The notes under the pieces are model-generated. The model was not told where the DNA came from and searched no databases. It saw nothing but the letters and a program-made list of their open reading frames with translations. From Maylandia zebra (Eukaryota > Chordata > Actinopteri > Cichliformes > Cichlidae), in assembly GCF_041146795.1 (NCBI RefSeq), contig NC_135176.1, positions 17,929,786 to 17,993,785 on the forward strand: DNA of 64,000 nucleotides, in the 5' to 3' direction. This document shows, one piece after another, positions 38,901-50,700 of this stretch (position 1 is the first letter of the stretch; every line of letters begins with the position of its first letter). The position numbers and the translations under genes are program-made.

Positions 38901-41900
38901 CATATTGTTTTTTGAAGTTGCACTGGGTTGGGAGTGGTTGTGTCACATTTTTGGTGAGCCAATGGCTGTAATGGGGCTGGACTAATTAGAGGCAGGTGTA
39001 CCTGATTGCACTGATACACTGGTCTACTTATAGCCCACACTACAAACACTGCTGTGTCATTTTGTCTTTCTCTGCAGGTGTGTAAAATGGTAAATGGCCT
39101 GTATTTATATAGCGCTTTACTGTGTAATGTAATGAAATCTGATATGTTTGGGATGGATGGGTTTTGCACTGTGAGTTATATAGTGAGTGTTTCATTTTGT
39201 CTCTCTGTGCAGGCCAGGGCCTATTATATGCCACAGCCTAAAGGCAGCAGAGTTGCAGAGGCTGTAGTGACCACTGGCTATCTACTTGCAGGGTGGTGCT
39301 AACCCCTGTTGAAGTCAACACGTGGAGTGCAACAGGCATTGTGGCATAGCTGGCTCTGGCCTTGGGACTGTGTGTATTTACTTGATTCGCAAATGGGACA
39401 CTGGACTGTTTTATCTTTTGATTATCGTGTCAATAAATTATCTTTTAGAATTTTATTGACTATCATCTTTTTGCCCACGGCTGAGACGGTTGGTCAGACC
39501 TGGAATCTTTTTTGGGTGTGTTACAAGCATTCTAATCACCTTTCATTCATTATCCGACCTCTGGCCCGCCATGACTTCCGCATCCATCTGCAAAACCCCC
39601 TGCAGTGCCTACACACCATCTCCTCCCGGGCTCAGTTTACATGCACAAACACCCACAAGCACCTGGATTGAGTTGGCTGACACACCCCAGGCGAAATCAC
39701 AGGGGAAGGATCCTTGTACTGGTCTGTTCTCAGGAAGTTCTGGGAAACCGTTGCTCTGGATGACGTTTCTGTAGGAATGATGACAGCGGCACAAACTTTC
39801 TTCCTTTATTGTGTCTCTTTACTGTGTTTGTAAGACATAATTGTGATTTTTTTTATATATATAAAAAGAGAAGAGTCCTTAACTGAACCAAGATGAAACG
39901 GTTACTGCAGATATGTTGTGCTGTCTAACCTTCTCTACATCTTCTCCATCAATGATCTCAAAGTAAACATCCCATTTCTTGGTACTGGTGCTTACTGATC
40001 ATTAAATCTCTTCTTAATCCAGCTTCAACAACTCTTTCCCACTACATGAAGGTAGTGGAAATGAGTTGTTGGTGTGGCTCATCAGCTTTATCGCTCTGCT
40101 GTGCTGCTGTACAGCATTTTATTATCATAGTAACTTATTCTGCTGTTGGAGGAATTCAACAGATACCTGCACAAAATGATAAGAACTGAACACATGCCTG
40201 TAAAAGGTGGCAGATGTCTTTGGCTCCCTCTTCATGTCAGGAGTGTTGAAGTCCACATGGTAAAGCCCCCGTCGTATCCCGTATTCCCTGTGCCACTCAA
40301 AGCCGTCTATCAGAGACCAGGCGGTGTATCCAATCACGTTCACTCCATCTATGACGATTGCTGGATTACAAACACAACAGCGCAGATGACCCATATTTAG
40401 TTTCAGTGTGAAGATATCGGGTTGCCATTGTTTTTATGACCACTTATGCTGATATGAGAATGTCAATGCACGACACTGGACTTACACTTTAGCGCCTCGG
40501 CGATGAACCTCTTGAGGTAGTACATGTGTTTTGGGTCTTTTGTCTTGGTGTTGCCGAGGACGTACCTGCATGGAAACCAAGACGTTCAACAGAGACATGA
40601 GGTGGCATCAAAGAGGTGCTGTGCAATCAGCAGAGCGTCTACACCTACCAACCACTCTGCACCACAAAGATGGGGGGGTTGTCATACTCCGTGTTGACCC
40701 AGTATAGCAGCATCCTCAGGTCCAGATCCTCCTGCTGCCCAAACTTGAGGCTGTCGTTGATCAGATGGAAGCTCAGCGCCGCTCCGTGAGAGAGGGCAAA
40801 AAAGTCAGCTGTTCCTTTCACCTGTTCACTTTCTTCCGGCGTGAAGGAGGGCAGACGTGAGCCCAGCCTTGACTTCATGCAGGGAGGGTAGTCCCCATCT
40901 ATGAACAGTGGCCGGGCGAACCAACCCAGGACGTGGTCCAGGGAGCACTGACATTCTCTCAGGCTTTCCAGGCGAGTGCGGCTGGGCTTGATCCAGTGAG
41001 AGGCCAGCGCCATGGACAGTTTGCCATGGTGTCGTGGACGGTAGTGGCGGTCGTAGAGATGCCAAGCAGCTGCGTGAGCCTGGAGGAGGGAGAAGCACAG
41101 AAAAAGAGGGGAGATGGGTGGATGGGATGTAGGCATAAATGCTGGGAAGGATGACACAAAACAAATATAACATTAATAATATTAAATATTATAAGGCCTT
41201 GAGATTTATTATTTTCACAGCAGCCCAGAAACAAATACATTATTACTCATGAGAGCAGCTCGATCAAATATTCGTTCCTACACAATCAGGTTATCCACGA
41301 TGATGGAGTTTATAGATTAACAGTTTTAAAGAAAAAAACTTGTCATTGCTCCACCCGCTTCGTCTTCATGTAAGTCATACATTTCAAGCATCTTGAAACG
41401 TTCTACACTCCAGTAAACAAGACCATAAAAAAAGATATACATAATTTTTAAGAGAGTCCAAATCCAAATAAGCATGGCGAGCCAAAGCCATGAGCTTCGC
41501 TGTCAGCAGGTCGGTAAAGATCCTCAGGCAGAAAATGATAAGGAGTTACTCATGGTGCTGAGAAAAATTAAGAAAACAATCAACATAGTAAGATGTTTGT
41601 TTCTGTGAGGTTATTGTCTGCAATAGCTTTGCTTATTTGTGAACTAACGTGTAGTCAGCAGGATTTACAAAGACGTTATATATAAAATAATGACATGTTT
41701 TGCAAGTATCTTTACGACTCTGTGTGATTGTACCTGCAATATAATAAATCAAGTCCTTTTTGACCATTTAAATTTCTTTATAATACTGTGATGTCATATT
41801 TTTGTTGCAATTTCTTGGCTAGATCTTGCTTTAAAAAGACTTTTGTAACCCTTTAAAGACTAAACTGGGAAATAATGGCATACATGAGTTTTAATTTGTA

Positions 41901-43174
41901 TCAAATTTGCTACATCTAGCTTCTTTTTTTTTTTTTTTTGCTTTAAAATGCATTTCCCATTAACAGAAGTGTTCTTTATGCCCCAAACTGACAGGTTGGA
42001 TGGAAACAAGTCATTTACAATAAATACTACAGGCAATCTTAGTTTAAGTGTTATAATTTTTTTAGATTTGTTGGCCTGTACTCTGTCAAAAATATCTCCC
42101 CTGAATGATATCAAGTGAATTTGAGAAAGAACATTCCCTTCACAAGGCATAAGCGCCAGTCAGTTTTTGGTAAAGTGACTGTTATATCACTTTATATCAT
42201 CCTAAAATGTCTCATTGACATTAAAAATGTCCTTTTTATGGGAGAGCTGGCCCAGAGAGCAGAAAATGTAACGTAAAGATGCTTTAAGTATTGGATTGGC
42301 TACAGAGTCAAATGAATACTTACAAAACAGGTAATTTCTTTATTTTAGAAATAACCCCTTCAAATCCTCTTCACTAAAGTTGTTTTAATAATGTAAGCAC
42401 ATATTTTAGATATTTTAAAAAACACACATACACACAGGAACAACATAGAATCACCTTGAGCAGGTTGTGTCCAACCCGGAATGGAAGATCAGGGTCGGTC
42501 TTTATCCCGGGAGCCACCACTCCGGTGCCATATCCGTGTCTCGCCACCACAAAGGGGTTATCGATGGTGATCCAGTACTTTACGTCATCCCCGAAAGCCT
42601 GGAAACAGAAATCGGCGTAGTCTTTGAAAATCCCCACGAGCTCCGGGTTGCTCCATCCGCCGAGGGTCTGCTGCAGGTGGTCTGGCAGGTCCCAGTGGTA
42701 GAGCGTGACCACCGGCTCCACGCGGATCTCCTTCAGCTTCTTAATGAGTGTCCGGTAGTAGTTGGTGCCGATTTCGTTGTAACTGCCACGGGTACCGTTG
42801 GGAAAAATCCTGGACCAGGACAGGGAAAATCTGTAGTGGCTGACCCCTAGCTGTTTAATGGCTCGGATGTCAGCGTTGATGTTGTGGTAGCTGTCGCTGC
42901 CCACGTCTCCGGTGATCATTCGGGTGCCGCCGCGCGTAAAAGTGTCCCAAATGGAGAGCCCCTTCCCGTCCTTTTCGAATGCGCCCTCCACCTGGTACGC
43001 GGCCGTACCCACCGCCCATATGAAGTCCTTGGGGAAGGTGTCATAGAGGAAAGCCTTGTCTGCCGGATAGGGCAGCTTATTGAAGCGACCCCAGGTTTTC
43101 AAGCCAGCGTTAGGCTTTGCGGTCACGGGGGTGAAGAAGCCAAGAAATGTCACGAAGGTGAGCAAAGCCTTCAT
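32947..43174 (-). CDS. kl: Klotho (alpha-klotho), FGF23 co-receptor, complete, 13 exons
   Basis: Klotho is a single-pass type I membrane protein with two glycosidase-family-1-like domains; it binds FGF receptors to make the FGF23 receptor in kidney. Exons from the 5′ end: 42,455–43,174; 40,649–41,079; 40,486–40,565; 40,198–40,360; 39,663–39,768; 38,324–38,473; 37,972–38,207; 37,269–37,464; 35,609–35,787; 35,400–35,507; 35,167–35,272; 34,889–35,015; 32,947–33,281. They total 2,937 nt, i.e. 978 aa (human 1,012). The ATG at 43,174 has a strong Kozak (GCCACC) and opens a signal peptide ([19 protein letters not shown]). KL1 spans about residues 35–465 and KL2 about 480–915; a membrane helix ([19 protein letters not shown]) and short tail HKECY follow. 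At the glycosidase acid/base and nucleophile positions KL1 has N206 and Q381, and KL2 has E658 and A839, so a pseudo-enzyme is likely. The exon 4 donor appears to be GC. The exon 8–9 intron contains a hAT insertion. Confidence 0.96.
33320..33660 (-). mobile_element. RTE-type LINE 3′ fragment in the last kl intron
   Basis: GCTTCCTTTAGGGGTCACCA and CAGATCATCTGACTC are the reverse complement of the RTE 3′ end. CTCCTGACTTTCTTGTGGAG and TCCTCTCTTGGCACCCTATC come from further inside the element. It lies just 5′ of the last kl exon, within the intron. Confidence 0.65.
35858..37240. mobile_element. hAT-type DNA transposon (1,383 bp) inserted in kl intron 8
   Basis: The terminal inverted repeats start CAGGGGCGGATCTAGA on the left and end TCTAGATCCGCCCCTG on the right, a perfect 16-bp match. 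The insertion is flanked by an exact 8-bp duplication GTCCACAC (35,850–35,857 and 37,241–37,248), the hAT signature. GCCACCC repeats lie just inside both ends. No full transposase frame is present, so it is non-autonomous. An exon-like 107-nt segment sits at 36,117–36,223. Confidence 0.88.
38940..39460. repeat. Unclassified repeat-like insert in kl intron 5
   Basis: It contains ATGGCCTGTATTTATATAGC, a phrase frequent in fish dispersed repeats, two similar CATTTTGTCT(C/T)TCT(C/G)TGCAG units 130 bp apart and AATAAATT near 39,432. Boundaries and class are unclear. Confidence 0.35.
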
Positions 43175-43189
43175 GGTGGCCGTCAATAC

Positions 43190-45699
43190 TGGCTTTGGAT
43201 GTCCAGTTTTGTCCCTTAAAGGGGCTCTTATTTAATCATGCTTGGAGCTTTTCAGTCACTAAACACGGGACTGTGGAGCGCAGTCAGCCAGCTGTGAACC
43301 CACCACACGCCGCCTCTCCAAATCTATCAATTATTAGCCAAAGCACCTGACGCAACGAGCTCTCCAGGCACAACCTGATGTTAAGAGCCCCAAATGGCCA
43401 ATCCTTTGCTTAACCACATTAGTTTTAACAACAACTGATGGGACATGGATACATTAAATATGCTTGTTTTGTCTGTTCAAGCAAGGCCGCAGTTTGGCTT
43501 TTTTTTTTTTTCTTTTTTAGTCTAGATGTGATAAAGTATTCACAGCACAGGAAAGGAGAGTGGCCCAGGTGTAACACCCCTAATATAATCCCAGTAACGG
43601 TCCTATTATTATGCATCCTCAGCTGGCACATAATTTCATAACTGTATTCCGTGTCACACATCAAGCGCAATAAAAGCTCATCGACATTTCTCACCGGATC
43701 CGGTTCACTCAGGACCCCACACAGAAAGAGAAGGGGGTGAAGAGGAGATGTATGCAAACAGCAGACTGAGTGTACCCTGCAACACATCACTTCCTTATCT
43801 TCCTGCTCTCAGCTGGGTTGCTTGGAAACTCAGGCCTCTCTTGCTGTCGGCTATTTTGGTCCATATAGCTGCTGCATAAATATGTGAAGAGACATGAGTC
43901 TGTTGGTGCTGCTGGCAGCTTCCAGCCTGACACTCCAAATCTAACCTGACCTCCTTAACCTACACCAGACTCTGTATACAGTTCTAATGCCACAATCACA
44001 TTTCAATGCAGATCGTTTAAATAATATAAAGGCAGCAAACAAATATGTCCAAAAGCATTTCTAATCATACTTGTTTTCTTTAGAAAGAATGTATTATTTA
44101 TTATTCCTGTTTGCACACAATAAGAGCTTTATTTCGTTTTATTGAGCCATGGCACAAACCACCACTGTGCAATGATGTGTTTTATCTTATGCAATCCTCA
44201 CAGCTTGTAAAATAAGATAAAATTGAGGGTATCTTTGGACCTTGGTCTGTAGTCTTAATAATTCTGTCCTCATCTTTACAAATGTAAACAAATATGAAAA
44301 GAAGTCATAAACCATATCTCGTAAGGAAATGTATAACTTGATCAAAGAAAGGCTCTATAAAGATGGTATGAGAAGAGTTTGTATGGGGACAGTTTGTCTC
44401 ATGTTGACTGTCCTGACACGCGAGTGTTCAAATGACCGTCTGGACCACTTAATCAAAATTTTAACAAGTGACAGATTTAGTTTGTGATACCGTTTGGAAA
44501 AGCTCAGAGTTCACCTGCTGAAATCCAGATTAGTGACATCAAATGAAGCCGGATCCATACTGTGAGAATGATTTTCAGTTTCAGCTTTTTCCTTCTTTGC
44601 TTCCTTCCAACCCTCAATTGTTCATCCAGCTAAGGTCATGTGGAGGCTGGTGCATACTCGAACTGAGACTGGGCCAATGAGGTCTTTACAGAATAAAGCA
44701 ACCATTATCCTCATTACTGGTTAGTCTAATGGGAGGTAAGAAATGCGTGCACACCTTTAACAAACTGTTTTCCTCATTCAGCTCTGTGCATTTGAACAGG
44801 GACGTTGGAGATGAGCGTGTAGTCGCTGCTCGTCGGTGCAGCTCAGCTCAGCGGGGAACAGAAGTGCATGCTCTTGTCATTTATTGAATTTGCCTTGAAA
44901 GGCAGGTGGTTTATCTAATGCAGGGAAACAGACTCAGCCGGCAGTCGAACAGTATGTGATTAAGGCCTGGCACGGACCATAACCCGAAGGCAGATTGTGG
45001 TGTGTGGGTGTTTTTCCACTGAGCTGGGCTACGCTGCAAAAGTTCAAAACTCAAGTACATGTGCATAAGCAACGAGGAGCACAGCTTGCCTCATAAACAA
45101 CACAGGAAAAGGAGCAACATTGGACGCTTAGCAGCCTCAGAGTGCACAAACACTGGACTGGACAGCGTGAGTGTGCTTTGACTCTCTGCAAATAAATAAT
45201 TTAAATACACAGACAATCCACATCTGATGCTGCTTGATGTCCACTCTGACAGCAGTTTAAAGTGCAATCTTCATGTTGGGTTAAAATTTAGTTAAGAAGG
45301 ACACTGACTTATCTGTTTGCATCTCCTTAAAAACTTGAAATCTGCTGATGTCAGTCCATGGATCCTGAAACCAGCCGTGTTACAAATCCTTAGCAGACCC
45401 TACCTGCACATGTCTGAGTGTGCAAGGCGTTAATACATAAACTACACAGTTTTGTTTTAAAGCATCACCTCACAAGGTGTTTACTGTAAGATGCATTAGA
45501 TTACTGTGCTCAAAGAAATGAAGAGAAGATTTTATACAAACATCAAATCTCAATAAACAAAATCATCAACCCTTTGAGGGCTGGATTCATAATCTACAAA
45601 AATCAGAATTACTAGCTGAAATTGCTCATCCAGCTTGCATTATACTGTGGCTCAGTTGTGTATGTGGCTGCATTGCAAACCCTGATTCTGATGAGACAG
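43190..45699. other. kl upstream region, no gene recognised
   Basis: Unique DNA between the kl start and the Tc1 relic. It should hold the kl promoter, but I see no definite TATA box or CpG island. Small open frames have no support. Confidence 0.5.
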
Positions 45700-46555
45700 C
45701 AGATGGTGTCCCGGGGGACCCCCCCCTCCCCTCCAGACCTGGATGCCAGCACCAGTGAGCCTTATTTGGTGACGTCAGTCACTGATTCATAACATCCCAG
45801 AGGTTCTTAATTGGATTCAAGTCTGGGAAACGTGTGTCAGTCAGTGGCTTCACTGTCTACATCATCCAGGAATTGAGTAAACTCTGGCAACATGGGCTGG
45901 ACAGTGTCTTTCACCAGCAGAAGGTCTGACGCTGGGTCTGAGGACATCATCCCAGCGCCTATGAACAGTCACAGCAGTCTGTGTGACCCTCCCAGGAAAT
46001 CCCTCATCCTCCCCAGTGCAGACATCCTGGATAATGTTTCAGGGGGTGAAACGTTTCATGTGCTCAGTGTGAGCCTGCTCTCCTCTGAAGGGGACGGGTC
46101 CAGTTCTGGTGTCTTCGAGCGAATGCCAGCTGAGCTTTGAGGAGAGGTCCGACTAAAACATGCGAGGCCCTCTGACTGAGTGTGTTTGTGACAGCGTGCT
46201 CAGATATATGCACGACTAACCTGCTGGAGCTCATGATATAGAGTTTATGAGACTTTCTCTGGCTCTGTCCAGTTCTCCTTGTGTAAGCGCTCATCTTCTA
46301 GTATCTCCTCCACACTGTGCTGGGAGGCATAACATATGGATGTGTGATCCTGAAGGATCTGGACTACCTGTGCACCCTGAATGTGCAGCAGGTACTCATA
46401 ACAAGGACACTAACAAAAAAGCAAGACTGGAGAAAAATCAGTCAAGGAGGATCCAGAGAAAGCAGTGATCTGTTGAACCACCTGTAAAAACCATTTTCTT
46501 TTGAGGGTTTTCACCTGCTGTCAATTTCATTTACAACCACCTGGCTAACACCGAG
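45700..46555 (-). mobile_element. Tc1-like element relic between kl and pds5b
   Basis: The minus strand encodes AQLAFARRHQNW, a Tc1 transposase hallmark, around 46,110–46,150. Plus-strand phrases such as CATCCCAGAGGTTCTTAATT, GTGCTCAGTGTGAGCCTGCT and TCACCTGCTGTCAATTTCAT fit the reverse complement of the same known element. Frames are broken. Confidence 0.75.
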
Positions 46556-47616
46556 GAGCGCCCCCCCCATAAAAGCTCCAACCCAGTACCTTTGGGGCTG
46601 TCTTGTGGTGTCATGCAGTCATTCTTCACCAACGGTTTTAAAGTTCTGGTTAAACAGTGCAGTTGTTTTGAAGTCTACTGACATTAAATGTGTTCACATA
46701 ACTGTTTTGATTACAACTGGATATTATACAAGCCCTTTAAAAAAACGGCTCACCCTTTTCAAACATTCTTAATAGCTAAAATATCTCTATTCACGACAGC
46801 CTCTGGCATCAGAGCTAATCATACCGATAAAGCACAAACCACATCAAAGTAAAAGAAAGAGAAAATGAACATGTCAGGTTTTTATAGAGAATTATATTGA
46901 TACAATGGAGGGTCTGACTGGGTGGATGTGAAGCCAAGTTAATCAGCAGTGACAAAAAAACCAAAACAAAACCAAGAAACTAGCAACACAGCTGCTCATG
47001 ACTTCCTTCTATCAGCAAGTACAAACCTAAAAATGAGACGCACACTACAATCGTTTCCAGAAGCAACTCTACAGTCGGACAGTTCTGACACTTTCTTTTT
47101 CAATATATGGTTTTAAAAAAAGTTTTTAATATACAGAGCTGTAAACAAAAGAGCACGTTTTATTTCTTTGTTTAAAAGTAAATTCACACAATTAACATTA
47201 CATAAAAAAAATAAAATAAAAAAAAAGGTAATGGTTAATCTCTTTCAGTTTTTAAACGTTGACACGGAGGGAGGTTTGATAAGCAACGCCGCTTTTTGGG
47301 AGCACTTTTAATAACATGAGTGGGCAAAGGCTTTACAGCATCCGCCCAGTCAGCGTCAAACACAACAACAGAACATGAAACAGACATAAGAGACTATTTA
47401 CAAGAGCGATCTATTTTTTTTTCCTTTGTTTTTCCTCGTTAAAATCATTTCTACTTAATGTGGCTTAACGTCATCACAATGCAGCACAAAGCAACAACCC
47501 ACAGCTGACGATGCGGATGTATTGATGTAGTGTGCACGTGGAATATGCAAGTGTGTAAAGTCGGTGTAACAGTAGGAGCGTCGGCTTATGAAAAGTTTTA
47601 AAAAGTTCAATGTCCA

Positions 47617-47622
47617 TTTATT
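47617..47622 (-). terminator. candidate pds5b polyadenylation signal
   Basis: AATAAA on the minus strand lies 91 bp after the pds5b stop. A second copy is at 47,159–47,164, about 550 bp after the stop. Either or both could be used. Confidence 0.45.
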
Positions 47623-47712
47623 TTGTTTCGTTCTTGCGTCATTCCTCCGTGACTCTCGAGGAGACGTGCCGTCTTCTTTTGTCCTCTGTTTTTGTTTTAA
47701 AGTTTTTTTAGC

Positions 47713-50700
47713 TCATCTTCTTCGCCCAGCTGCCTTCTTGCGACCCTGAAATGAAAAAGGATGAAAACTGAACAAATAACCAAGCATATAAACTCCTTTA
47801 AAATACTTGAGTTGTTTTAAAAGACACTAAAATGGATGTGACAACACTTGACACCTTCGGTGTTGGCTCATCCTCCTCTTCCTCCACTTCTTCCTCCTCC
47901 TCCTCTTCATCTTCTTCCTCAGACTCATCCTTAGTGGCAGCTGCCTTCCATCGGCCCCCGCGCCTGTATCCGCGGACAGAACAGGAACAGCTTAGCGTGC
48001 ACATATTACATTTTGTGCCCTTGGAGGAGCAGTCGCAGTCGCTGATGTGCATTTTTGCAAAAGTGAATCTTACGTTGGCTTCTTGGCCGCCGGCTGAGCC
48101 GATTTAGGCGGACGTCCTCTCCTTTTCTGCGGCGTGGACTCTGCAGAGTCAGATCTGTTAAAGGAAGACAAAACAAAACGACTTCCATCAAAAACGAAGC
48201 TCGCTGACAGAACTTTGAAGCACATCTCGTGTTTCTGCGTGCGCCGGCTGTTTTCGTACCCCTGTGATCGTCGTGGCGCCCTGGCTTGCCTTCCTCCCCT
48301 GGTCTTCACCTCCATGTTTTCACTGCTCCTGTCGTCGTCCTCGTCTTCATCCTCTACTTCCTCCTCACCCCTCTCCTCGTCCTCCTCCTCTTCCTCCTCA
48401 TCCTCCTCGGGTGGAGGAGCTGCCTTCTTCCGCCCCCTCCTCCCTTTGGCAGGCGTGTCCTGACTGGGCGTAGCAGACTTCGGAGGCCGGCCCCTGCGGC
48501 CTTTCTTGGGCGGACTGTTCTGTTCGTCCTCCGGCCGGTTGTCTTCGTCCCACGGGTCCTCAGAGTCAGCCGCTGCGGTGGTGTTGGCAGTTGCCTTCTT
48601 ACGTCCACGCTTCGGCTTGCTCTCCTGGTCATCGCCGGAGGTTACGCCCCGTTTGCGACCCCGGGGCTTTTCGATATCCTGCACACAAACTCATTGTTCA
48701 CCATTTCTTTGTTTCACAGTAAAAAAGACTGAAATTCAGTTTTTACAGCAGCACAAAGAAAAGGAAGAAGAAAAATGGTGATGAGAGATAGAGATTTGAG
48801 ATCTTTGGAGTGGTTTCTCACACGTGACTGGTGAATTGATCTGTAAGCAATAACACACAGAGCCCTTCTGTGACCTTACCGAAGGCTGAAAAATTACATA
48901 AGTCGTCTCGATTCCTGAGGTTAACCCTTCTAAAACCCACAAACTCAGTGAGAAACTCATGTGAAATTCATATTTTTGCATAAAAAGATACCATTACTTT
49001 TTTCTGTTGTTTGTTTTGAAAGGAAGGATTTCTGAGTCAGATGAAATCATGCATGCAAAGCAATAATGATGGTTTACACAATTTGTACACGTTAATCTAG
49101 TCTCGACTTCAATCCAGCTGGTGTTTGCACAGTCGTATCATAAAGCAGAGACACGGGGATTTACGACAGGCAGCACTCTGCCGAATCACGGCAACGCTCC
49201 CTTCACTACTTTCCATCAGCTTCAGTATAATCTTTTATCACGGTTTTGCTTATTTGCTTTTGTTTTACTTTAAAAACAAACAAACGAAAGAAACAAACAA
49301 AAACCACCCCACACTAGAAAGAATAACTTACAATAGAGTAAGTCTGCACAGCCTCTTTGCTTTTAGATTACAGTCATATCAATTTCAATCAAGGTTGTAA
49401 CAATAACTACTCCAATACACTTTTTCAACACATATTATTAAACAATACATCCTGTTAAGATCTCATCAGAAATAAAGACGTGATCGCCACATCGACGTTT
49501 ATCTTCCAATCAGTCTCGCAGCGCCTAAAGGAGATTTACCTTGTCGACACTGTCTGCTCTCTTTAGGCTGATGTCCTCGTTTTCACTGTGATCCATCTCT
49601 GTGCTGTCATGCCTGAAAAATAACATCAATCATTACTTGTTACTATTTTAGTTACAAACAAAACAGGGTGCAACAAGTGACACAGTCTCCTGAATTTTCA
49701 ACATTTGAAAATGATCCATAGACCCTACAATATTAGAATGAAACCCCAACAGTTAGACAAACCCCTATGAGCAAGTGCTTGGCAACAGTGGGAAGGAAAA
49801 ACTCTCCTTTAACAGGAAAAAGCCTACGGCAGAGCAGCTACGTATGGAAACATCCTACGTGCAAACACGGAGTGCCTGGAGCTAATCCGAGTCTTTTATC
49901 AGACCAAAATATTGCTGATACGTTACGTTTTCTGAGTGTGGGAGTCTTGCCGTTATATCTCCTACCTGCTTTTGCTGCGCTGCGGAGAGCCCGGGTTGGA
50001 CGAGGAGTCGTTACTGGTGGTCTCCATACGAGAAGCTTTACTCTGGAGTTGTTTGCCCGCTGATGACAAGGGCTTGTTTACCGCCCCCAAAACGTTAGCA
50101 GACTTGGGCTTAAATAGGAAGGAGAGGCGGTCAGAGTGGAGCAGTGAGCCGGATGTGTGATCAACAAAACTAGTGAGCCCACATTATCATTTAAAAAGCT
50201 CGAGCTTACCTTTCCTGGTGTGAAGAATGCCTTCATCTCTGCTGGGAGATAATTTTTTGTGTTGCTGAAGTTCTGAAAGAGAGAAGCAGAGAGAACAGCA
50301 GCAATTAAAACAAAGCAGAAACACAAGCAGACGATCTCATTAGACAAAACATGCCTGCTTTTTTGTTTTTTCCCCCTTTTTTGATAATTTCTCTTCAAAC
50401 AAGGACACGTTTATACAAAACTTAAGGCAGCTACTTTCTCATAACTCTTCGGAAGGATCTGCTAACACTAGCAATGCTGTCGTTTACTCATTTTAACAAA
50501 GTGAAAAATGTTTTGGATGCTTTAAACTCTTCAGAGCGCAGAGACCGACCTTGTCTGGTTTGGTAAAGAAGCGTGATGGCAGCACGGGGTCCTTTGGAGA
50601 CTCCAGGCTGTAGGTGGTGCTCTTCGACATGATAATGTGCATGGCAACGTCACACACTGTGTAGAGTTTCTGCACAAGGAAGAAACAACAAACGCACGTC

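Noticed and set aside
42374-43186. Longer klotho start (MTATMK…) upstream of 43,174
   Set aside because: The first codon there is TTG, not ATG. The ATG at 43,174 has a strong Kozak context and is followed at once by a signal peptide.
48134-48732. Plus-strand Ser/Leu/Pro-rich frames of 109–148 codons
   Set aside because: Shadows of the Asp/Glu codon runs of the pds5b exon on the minus strand.
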